Origin: an uncultured Chthoniobacterales bacterium
Lineage (GTDB): Bacteria > Verrucomicrobiota > Verrucomicrobiia > Chthoniobacterales > CAKUMP01
Assembly: GCA_934667795.1 (NCBI GenBank)
Contig: CAKUMP010000041.1
Coordinates: 1 to 12,640, forward strand
Direction: 5' to 3'
DNA length: 12,640 bases
The notes under the pieces are model-generated. The model made no database searches, was not told where the DNA came from, and worked only from the letters and a program-made list of their open reading frames with translations. A program made the position numbers and the translations under genes. Of the stretch, positions 7,346-12,640 are shown one piece after another. Each line of letters opens with the position of its first letter. The stretch's first letter is position 1.

Positions 7346-8509
7346 ATGAAAAACTATCTTTCTATCATTTTCCCCCTGATACTTGGAATGTTCCTCTGTG
7401 GATGTGGAGATTCCGGATCAAACAGTATTAAAATTGGCTTGAACGTGGAACTCACCGGCGAAATGCCTGCGGTGGGCGCCTCCAGCCGTAATGCAGCACA
7501 ATTATTTGTCGAGCAGATCAACGCTGATGGTGGGATCCAGCTCGGAGACCAGAAAGTTCCTCTGCAACTGGTTGTAGGCGACAATGCCGCGTCTGCAGAA
7601 CAGGCAGCAGCCGTCACGCAACGCCTCATTGCACAGGATAACGTTCTGGTCATGGCCGGCCCCAATGCCAGCGTATGCGCGATTCCCGCTTCTGAAATCG
7701 CAGAAAAATTAAAAACGCCCATGATCTCACCCTGGTCCACTAACCCACAGACCACGATGAATACCTCCACTGGCGAACATAAAGATTACGTATTCCGCGC
7801 CTGCTTCACGGACGTATTCCAGGCGGTTGTCCTCGCAAAATTTGCAACAGAGCACCTGAAAGCCAAAACCGCAGCGGTTCTTTATGATGTCGCTTCCGAA
7901 GCGCCTAATGGACAGGCAACCCTTTTCCGCAAAACATTTGAAGACGCCGGAAATATCATTGTCGCTTTCGAAACTTATACCACCGGAGATCGCGATTTCT
8001 CTGCACAGTTAACCAAAATCCGGGAAGCTGCCCCCGATATTATTTTCCTGCCCGCTTATTATAATGAAGTCCCATTGGTTGCACAACAGGCACGCCGATT
8101 AGGAATCACAACCCCTTTCCTCGGCAGTGACGCCTGGAGTTCTCCCGATATCATCACCCTTGGTGGCGCAGATATCGACGGTTCCTATTTCTGTAACCAT
8201 TACTCGACTGAAATCGCAACCCCTGAAGCCACAAAATTCATGGACGATTATCAAACAAAATACGGAAAACTGCCTGATGATGTCGCAGCACTGACTTACG
8301 ATACTTTCAAGGTCCTTGCAGCGGCAATCGAAAAAGCAGGTACACCTGATCGTGAAGCCGTAAAAGACGCACTCTTCCAGATCGATCCCGTTCAGGGTGT
8401 GACCGGCGTAATCCAGTTCCAGGAAGGCTCCGGCGATCCTGTCAAAAGTGCTGTCATGCTCCAGATTAAAGACGGCAAATTTGTATGGACGGCCAACGCG
8501 ACACCATAA
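7346..8509 (+). CDS. livJ: Branched-chain amino acid ABC transporter, substrate-binding lipoprotein (LivJ-like)
   Basis: This is a 387-residue type I periplasmic-binding-fold protein (Leu/Ile/Val-binding family). Residues 1-20 form a signal peptide with a lipobox-like end (L-C-G-C20), so it is predicted to be a lipoprotein anchored through Cys20 rather than freely soluble like E. coli LivJ. Family landmarks are IGLNVELTG near 30-38, a GGIQ-containing helix end near 62-65, PMISPWSTNP (125-134), YVFRACFTDVFQA (148-160), TTGDRDFSAQLTKI (212-224) and FLGSDAWSS (258-266). It captures the ligand and delivers it to LivHM. Substrates of this family range from Leu/Ile/Val to other amino acids, amides and urea, so the exact ligand is open. 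It opens the liv operon; no Shine-Dalgarno is visible before the ATG, which is chosen because the signal peptide starts there. Confidence 0.93.
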   Translation: MKNYLSIIFPLILGMFLCGCGDSGSNSIKIGLNVELTGEMPAVGASSRNAAQLFVEQINADGGIQLGDQKVPLQLVVGDNAASAEQAAAVTQRLIAQDNVLVMAGPNASVCAIPASEIAEKLKTPMISPWSTNPQTTMNTSTGEHKDYVFRACFTDVFQAVVLAKFATEHLKAKTAAVLYDVASEAPNGQATLFRKTFEDAGNIIVAFETYTTGDRDFSAQLTKIREAAPDIIFLPAYYNEVPLVAQQARRLGITTPFLGSDAWSSPDIITLGGADIDGSYFCNHYSTEIATPEATKFMDDYQTKYGKLPDDVAALTYDTFKVLAAAIEKAGTPDREAVKDALFQIDPVQGVTGVIQFQEGSGDPVKSAVMLQIKDGKFVWTANATP

Positions 8510-8524
8510 TACGGTACGCTCTTC

Positions 8525-9406
8525 GTGGATTACCTTTCCCAACAGATTATTAACGCTATCCAATTGGGGTCAATCTATGCATTGATCGCTTTAGGATACA
8601 GCATGGTTTACGGAGTGTTAACCATGATTAACTTTGCACATGGCGATGTGTTCATGATTGGTGCTTTCGCGTGCCTTGCGCTGGTGACGATGTTACCCGT
8701 AACATTACCGTTTGTAGTCATCCTGATACTGGCGATGTTAATCACGGCTTTACTAGGTGCCTTGCTGGAAAGATTTGCTTACCGCCCGCTGCGCAACGCG
8801 CCCCGGGTCTCGGCCATTATTACCGCATTGGGGTGTGGGCTGGTAATCCAGAACACGATGCTTGGGTTTTCTCCTTATTCAAAAGCGATGCCCACGCTGT
8901 TTCAGTCAAAAACTTTTCACATCTGGGGGATTACGATTTCCACGCTTCAGATTCTGATTATCGGGATTTCGGTATTTCTGATGCTGGCGTTGGATTTCCT
9001 CATTCGAAAAACCCGTTATGGGATTGCGATGCGCGCAGTTGCCAGCAATGCGCCGATAGTTCCTTTAATGGGAGTGCCAGTGGACCGCGTGATTGCGCTG
9101 ACATTTGCCCTGGGGGCTGCGTTAGGGGGGGCTGCCGGAATGTTGTATGGATTAGCCTATCCGGTGATCAGTGCCACCATGGGAGCCATCGTCGGATGGA
9201 AAGCTTTTGTGGCTGCCGTGATCGGTGGGATTGGCAATATTCGTGGCGCAGTGTTGGGCGCCTACCTTCTCGGTTCTGTCGAAATTTTAACCATTGCTTA
9301 TTTACCTTCGACTTACCGGGACCTGATCGCCTACTCGCTGTTATTGGTCGTTTTAATCATTAAACCGCATGGATTACTGGGGACTCCCCCCATTACTAAA
9401 GTCTAA
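8525..9406 (+). CDS. livH: Branched-chain amino acid ABC transporter permease LivH
   Basis: This 293-residue, very hydrophobic protein has the LivH pattern at its start (GSIYALIALGYSMVYGVLTMINFAHG split over residues 15-40) and a family-typical segment A-x-N-A-P..PLMGVPVDRVIALTFALGAALGGAAG that includes the cytoplasmic coupling loop to the ATPases. It should form the membrane pore with LivM. The start is GTG at 8525, 15 bases after livJ; it is chosen because MDYLSQQIINAIQLGSIYAL aligns with the usual LivH N-terminus. The bases just upstream (ACGCTCTTC) offer no Shine-Dalgarno, so translation may depend on livJ. Confidence 0.94.
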   Translation: MDYLSQQIINAIQLGSIYALIALGYSMVYGVLTMINFAHGDVFMIGAFACLALVTMLPVTLPFVVILILAMLITALLGALLERFAYRPLRNAPRVSAIITALGCGLVIQNTMLGFSPYSKAMPTLFQSKTFHIWGITISTLQILIIGISVFLMLALDFLIRKTRYGIAMRAVASNAPIVPLMGVPVDRVIALTFALGAALGGAAGMLYGLAYPVISATMGAIVGWKAFVAAVIGGIGNIRGAVLGAYLLGSVEILTIAYLPSTYRDLIAYSLLLVVLIIKPHGLLGTPPITKV

Positions 9407-9408
9407 GT

Positions 9409-10401
9409 ATGAGCCTGGGAGAGAAATTAGGGAAAATATTTCATCCAATTGGAAAAAATCGCAAAATCCTTCCGATTTTATGGGTGGTTGCTCTGGTCCT
9501 CTCATTCGCCGTTCAGAAATTTGGCCTGCTGAATACTTATACGATCTTTATTCTCACCACGATTTGTATCCACGTCATCCTCTGTGCCAGTCTGAACCTC
9601 GTTAACGGCTACATGGGAGAATTTTCTGTCGGTCATGCAGGTTTCATGGCACTGGGCGCCTATACGTCCGCAATTTTTACAACCAAAATTTATCCTGGCA
9701 TGGCATCGGTATGGACATTTCCTCTGGCCGTCCTGGCCGCAGGTGCCTTTGCGGCATTTATTGGATTTTTTCTGGCGGTTCTTTCCTTTAAAACGCGTGG
9801 AGATTATCTCGCTATTATCACGCTGGCATTCCTGATGATCGTTAAATCTGCGTTGGAAAATATCCCGTACGTGGGAGGACCACGCGGGATGCTGGGAATT
9901 CAGCCGCTGACCACTCTACTGGGTGCTTTTGTGTGGGCTTCTCTGACCATTTGGCTGCTGCGCAATTTAATTTATTCGAAATTTGGGCGAGCTATCACCG
10001 CGATCCGATGTGATGAAATTGCGGCGAATGCGATGGGTGTTCGTACACGTGAAGCCAAAATCCTGGCATTCGTCATTTCTGCTTTTCTTACGGGTGTCGC
10101 AGGTGCCTTGTTCGCACATCAGATCATGTTCATTAACCCCGGTTCCTTTGATATCATTAAATCGACAGAAGTTTTAGTCATGGTGTATTTAGGTGGAACC
10201 GGTTCACTGGCCGGATCTATCCTGGGAGCCACGATTTTCACCCTGCTTTCCGAATGGTTACAACCACTGGGTACTTGGCGAATGGTGGTCATGCCATTAC
10301 TTCTGGTGTTTCTGATGCTGTTTTATCCAAAAGGAATTCTCGGATTCCGGGAACTCCCCTGGTTCCTGCCGAAGCGGAAAGGAGTCACCTCCCATGAATG
10401 A
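9409..10401 (+). CDS. livM: Branched-chain amino acid ABC transporter permease LivM
   Basis: This 330-residue multi-spanning protein is the second permease of the Liv complex. Landmarks are the LNLVNGYMGEFSVGHAGFMALGAYTSA block (residues 62-88, a family hallmark), SFKTRGDYLAIITLAF (125-140) and the coupling-loop segment FGRAITAIRCDEIAANAMGV (191-210). Its length is close to that of many non-enteric LivM proteins and shorter than E. coli LivM. Only two bases separate it from livH, and it overlaps livG by 8 bases, so the genes are co-transcribed and probably translationally coupled. The ATG follows a weak AAAG-type Shine-Dalgarno. Confidence 0.94.
   Translation: MSLGEKLGKIFHPIGKNRKILPILWVVALVLSFAVQKFGLLNTYTIFILTTICIHVILCASLNLVNGYMGEFSVGHAGFMALGAYTSAIFTTKIYPGMASVWTFPLAVLAAGAFAAFIGFFLAVLSFKTRGDYLAIITLAFLMIVKSALENIPYVGGPRGMLGIQPLTTLLGAFVWASLTIWLLRNLIYSKFGRAITAIRCDEIAANAMGVRTREAKILAFVISAFLTGVAGALFAHQIMFINPGSFDIIKSTEVLVMVYLGGTGSLAGSILGATIFTLLSEWLQPLGTWRMVVMPLLLVFLMLFYPKGILGFRELPWFLPKRKGVTSHE
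10378..10392 (+). promoter_or_regulatory. Strong livG ribosome binding site within a possible mini-hairpin
   Basis: AAAGGAG (10378-10384) lies 9 bases before the livG ATG, by far the best Shine-Dalgarno in the operon. GGAG (10381-10384) can pair with CTCC (10389-10392) around a TCAC loop, which could hide the site until ribosomes finishing livM open it. The stem is only 4 bp, so the hairpin part is tentative. Confidence 0.5.
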
Positions 10402-11167
10402 TCTCCTGCAAATTACACACGTCACCCAGCGATTTGGTGGGCTTTGTGCCATTTCCGATTTTAACCTGACGGTAAAACCCGGAGAAACTATCGGCATCAT
10501 CGGCCCCAACGGTGCCGGAAAAACCACTTTATTTAACCTCATTACCGGGATTTTCAAACCGACAGAAGGAACGATCCATTGTCAGGGCCGTTTACTGAAT
10601 GACCGTCTCCCAAACCAAATTGCCAATCTCGGTATCGCGCGCACTTTCCAGAATATCCGTCTTTTCCGTGAGTTAACCGTGCTTGAAAATGTTCGTATCG
10701 CTTACGATCTTCAACTTCGTTATCGCCCATGGGATGCATTGTTGACAACCGCCCATCTCCGTCATGCGGAACTCGACTCCATTCAGGAAAGCATGAAACT
10801 GCTGGAATTGTTTCACCTGGAAGAAAGTGCTTGCGAAGAAGCGGGAAATCTCTCGTATGGTTCTCAACGTCGCCTGGAAATTGCCAGAGCCATTGCCCTG
10901 AAACCTCAAATCCTCCTGCTCGACGAGCCTGCGGCAGGAATGAACCCCACCGAAACACGAAAACTCACCGAATTTCTGATCTGGGTAAAAGAATATTTTA
11001 ATGTAACCATCCTCCTGATTGAACACCACATGCACCTGGTCATGACCCTTTGTCAGCGTATCAAAGTATTAGATTTTGGAGTCACCATCGCAGAAGGTAC
11101 ACCTGAAGAAATCCGGAATAACCCACGCGTGATCGAAGCATATCTGGGAGAAAAACAGGAAGAATGA
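10394..11167 (+). CDS. livG: Branched-chain amino acid ABC transporter ATP-binding protein LivG
   Basis: This is a 257-residue ABC ATPase with every catalytic motif present: Walker A GPNGAGKT (37-44), Q-loop Q86 in TFQNIRLF, a signature LSYGSQ (153-158) in place of the canonical LSGGQ, Walker B ILLLDEP with D177-E178, the AAGMNPTET segment typical of LivG, and the switch His (H211) in LLIEHHM. It hydrolyses ATP as a heterodimer with LivF at the cytoplasmic face of LivHM. LSYGxQ is the usual form in LivG, not a defect. The ATG at 10394 overlaps the livM end by 8 bases; the other nearby ATG (10398) is out of frame. Confidence 0.95.
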   Translation: MNDLLQITHVTQRFGGLCAISDFNLTVKPGETIGIIGPNGAGKTTLFNLITGIFKPTEGTIHCQGRLLNDRLPNQIANLGIARTFQNIRLFRELTVLENVRIAYDLQLRYRPWDALLTTAHLRHAELDSIQESMKLLELFHLEESACEEAGNLSYGSQRRLEIARAIALKPQILLLDEPAAGMNPTETRKLTEFLIWVKEYFNVTILLIEHHMHLVMTLCQRIKVLDFGVTIAEGTPEEIRNNPRVIEAYLGEKQEE

Positions 11168-11886
11168 ATACGCCTATCACTCCCATCCTGCAAATTAAAA
11201 ACCTGAATGTCTCGTACGGGGACATCCAGGCGGTAAAAGGGATTTCTTTTCAGGTCAACCCGGGAGAAATCTTCGCTTTGATCGGCTCCAATGGTGCCGG
11301 AAAATCATCCACCCTGCGCGCGATTTCCGGAATGATCCATTATTCTGGGGAAGTCATTTTTTCCGGACAAAACCTGAATGGCATCCGCCCGGATTTGATT
11401 GTCGGACACGGATTAGCCCATGTTCCGGAGGGGCGTGGGATTTTTGCCCCCCTGACGGTACACGAAAATCTCCGTCTCGGTGCCTGGCTGCGAAAAGATC
11501 GAAAGGAAACTGAAGCCGATTATGAGCGTGTCCTGACCTGGTTCCCGCGTCTTCGCGAACGGCAGGAACAATTGGCTGGAACCCTTTCCGGTGGCGAACA
11601 GCAAATGCTCGCGGTTGCCCGCGCAATGATGAGCCGCACCAAAATGCTTCTACTTGACGAGCCCTCGATGGGACTCGCTCCACGGCTGGTTCAGGAAATT
11701 TTCTCTATCATCGAAGAAATCAACAAAAGCGGCGTCTCCATTCTCCTCGTCGAACAAAACGCGCACATGGCCCTCCAACTCGCCAACCGCGCCTGCCTCC
11801 TCGAAACTGGCAACGTCGCCCTCGAAGACTCTGCCCAAACCATGCTCCACAACCCAAAAGTCAAAGAAGCATACCTCGGGATCTAG
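11164..11886 (+). CDS. livF: Branched-chain amino acid ABC transporter ATP-binding protein LivF
   Basis: This 240-residue ABC ATPase has Walker A GSNGAGKS (41-48), the LivF-specific VPEGRGIF segment (87-94) in the Q-loop region, signature LSGGEQQM (141-148) and Walker B LLLDEPSMGL with D165-E166. VEQNA (196-200) has Gln198 where other ABC ATPases have the switch His, as is normal for LivF. It pairs with LivG. Its ATG overlaps the livG stop in an ATGA, with AGGAAG just upstream, so it is translationally coupled. It is the last gene of the operon. No intrinsic terminator is evident downstream before the MITE-like element at 11926. Confidence 0.95.
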   Translation: MNTPITPILQIKNLNVSYGDIQAVKGISFQVNPGEIFALIGSNGAGKSSTLRAISGMIHYSGEVIFSGQNLNGIRPDLIVGHGLAHVPEGRGIFAPLTVHENLRLGAWLRKDRKETEADYERVLTWFPRLRERQEQLAGTLSGGEQQMLAVARAMMSRTKMLLLDEPSMGLAPRLVQEIFSIIEEINKSGVSILLVEQNAHMALQLANRACLLETGNVALEDSAQTMLHNPKVKEAYLGI

Positions 11887-11920
11887 TCGGAAAAACAGGC
11901 GTATTCTGTGTGTTCCGTGA

Positions 11921-12060
11921 TTTAACCCGAAATAGGCAATGAGAGAGAATAAGATGTTGCAAGATGCTAAGCCGAAATGATTTGAGAAGAACGACGAATG
12001 GTGCTTGCGGCCAGCAAATTACTGTAGATCAACTCGATCCATTGCATATTTCGGGTTTAA
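11921..12060. mobile_element. MITE-like element: 15-bp TIRs, TTTAA target duplication
   Basis: CCCGAAATAGGCAAT (11926-11940) and ATTGCATATTTCGGG (12041-12055) are inverted repeats that match at 14 of 15 positions. Both ends are flanked outside by TTTAA (11921-11925 and 12056-12060), a perfect 5-bp direct repeat as expected for a target duplication. The element proper is 130 bp, too short for a transposase. CC-starting ends of this length and a TTAA-containing target recall the IS1380/piggyBac-like group, but that assignment is from memory. The rest of the 245-bp gap between livF and the tRNA holds only the probable tRNA promoter. Confidence 0.7.
11967..12047 (-). pseudogene. Possible remnant of a transposase C-terminus inside the MITE
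   Basis: On the minus strand a 26-codon stretch from the right inverted repeat to a TAG at 11967-11969 reads like natural protein: MQWIELIYSNLL, then AASTIRRSSQIISA. Its stop lies 26 bp from the left inverted repeat, where a transposase gene would be expected to end. This suggests that the element arose by internal deletion of a full insertion sequence. It is very short, so chance cannot be excluded. Confidence 0.3.
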
Positions 12061-12083
12061 ACCCAAAATTGTGGATTTTCTTA

Positions 12084-12110
12084 TTGCTCTCCTTCCTGAC
12101 TTCCTATAAA
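12084..12110 (+). promoter_or_regulatory. Candidate tRNA-Pro promoter
   Basis: TATAAA (12105-12110, five of six to the -10 consensus) is preceded by TTGCTC (12084-12089) with a short 15-base spacer. Transcription would start a few bases past 12115, leaving a short leader before the mature tRNA at 12132. The -35 match and spacing are weak. Confidence 0.35.
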
Positions 12111-12131
12111 TTCACCTCTTCTATCGTATGA

Positions 12132-12208
12132 CGGGGCGTAGCTTAGCTTGGTAGAGCGCGTGGTTTGGGACCACGAGGTCGCTGGTTCGAATCCAGTCGC
12201 CCCGACCA
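12132..12208 (+). tRNA. tRNA-Pro(UGG)
   Basis: A full cloverleaf is visible. The acceptor stem CGGGGCG (12132-12138) pairs with CGCCCCG (12198-12204). The D-arm lies at 12141-12157, with GCTT pairing with GAGC. The anticodon stem CGTGG/CCACG (12159-12163 and 12171-12175) encloses loop TTTGGGA with anticodon TGG at 12166-12168. The T-arm is GCTGG-TTCGAAT-CCAGT (12181-12197). The discriminator is A and CCA is encoded (12206-12208). UGG reads proline CCN codons. A TTTTT run at 12214-12218 follows closely. Confidence 0.97.
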
Positions 12209-12218
12209 TCACGATTTT

Positions 12219-12640
12219 TCACTCCAGACTGACAGCGAACCATTCCAGGAAATAGTTTTTGTTTACTTCGGTGTTGATGGGAGTGCCGGGCAACATCAAC
12301 AGCACATAATCGCCTGCGCGCGGGATAACGGGATGAAAGGTTTCCCATCTGGAAACTTCTTCCGTACGCCCAATCTGGATTCCTTTTTTCCATTCATCCA
12401 GTGTGAGCAACGTCAACGTCTCTTTAGGAATCACGCGTTGGTTTCCAATGCCTCCCACCTTCACATCCACCCCCAATCCAAATACAAAAACGCGCGATCG
12501 CTCCCAGTCCGTTTTGGAAATCCCCCCCTTAACAACCAACGGAAATTCGATTTTTTTCCAAAAAAACGCCTCTTTCTGTCCATTGCTCAGCTTTCGATTA
12601 TCGGATTTCCCGGCGATCCACACACAACGTGTGTCATGTC
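12219..12640 (-). CDS. 3' end of an unrecognised protein
   Basis: The minus-strand frame is open from the right edge to the TGA at 12219-12221. A GTG at 12621-12623 could start a 134-residue protein, but the frame stays open upstream of it, so the gene more likely continues past the window. The visible sequence is mostly beta-type: alternating strands around FPLVVKGG, RVFVFGLGVDVKVGG, TLTLLTLDEW and GDYVLLMLPG, with no transmembrane segment and no motif I can name. It is convergent with tRNA-Pro, 10 bases from the tRNA end. The even composition and length support a real gene; I assign no function. Confidence 0.6.
   Translation of the reverse strand, partial: HDTRCVWIAGKSDNRKLSNGQKEAFFWKKIEFPLVVKGGISKTDWERSRVFVFGLGVDVKVGGIGNQRVIPKETLTLLTLDEWKKGIQIGRTEEVSRWETFHPVIPRAGDYVLLMLPGTPINTEVNKNYFLEWFAVSLE

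Noticed and set aside
12053..12064. Perfect 12-bp palindrome GGGTTTAAACCC as an operator
   Set aside because: It is explained by the overlap of the MITE end with its TTTAA target copy and the chance ACCC beyond it; there is no second site.
11964..12131. 55-codon plus-strand frame running from the MITE to the tRNA
   Set aside because: It crosses the element border and the likely tRNA promoter, has no ribosome binding site and resembles no known protein.
1..12640. CRISPR array, rRNA or phage integration site
   Set aside because: No regularly spaced repeats or rRNA-like sequence were found, and no copy of the tRNA-Pro 3' end appears as an attachment site within the window.

Overview
The window is a bacterial chromosomal segment of medium G+C, probably from a Gram-negative-type or otherwise uncultured lineage. 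Three things suggest a bacterium: a tRNA with an encoded CCA end, a complete Liv-type ABC operon, and surface-polysaccharide genes. I cannot name the phylum. Several starts lack a clear Shine-Dalgarno sequence, which fits lineages with weak SD use but proves nothing.

Left part (1-5880) is a surface-glycan region. The 3' end of a plus-strand gene (to 649) ends in a basic coiled coil and a Trp/Arg-rich tail. It converges with a two-gene minus-strand operon. The operon's first gene is a GT4 glycosyltransferase (4596-5864). The second encodes a 1308-residue protein (660-4586) that joins a beta-sandwich, a sulfatase-fold (alkaline phosphatase superfamily) domain, a coiled coil, a degenerate GT2-like domain and an intact GT2 domain. 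This fusion is the most unusual item in the window. Its sulfatase-like domain has Thr at the usual Cys/Ser nucleophile position and lacks one expected metal-binding Asp.

Middle part (6036-11886) is about amino-acid or peptide scavenging. An M20 deacylase/peptidase (ArgE/DapE type) is followed, after a 161-base gap, by livJ-livH-livM-livG-livF. The last genes overlap by 8 and 4 bases, so the five form one operon. A reasonable but unproven link is that the M20 enzyme frees an amino acid from an acyl or peptide conjugate and the Liv system imports related substrates.

Right part (11887-12640) holds a 130-bp MITE-like element with 15-bp terminal inverted repeats and a TTTAA target duplication, then tRNA-Pro(UGG), then the 3' end of an unrecognised minus-strand gene that runs off the window.

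Three copies of a short motif with core GGGACAG lie only at gene borders (651, 5875 and 7233). Two of them, in inverted orientation, bracket the two-gene minus-strand glycan operon almost exactly.
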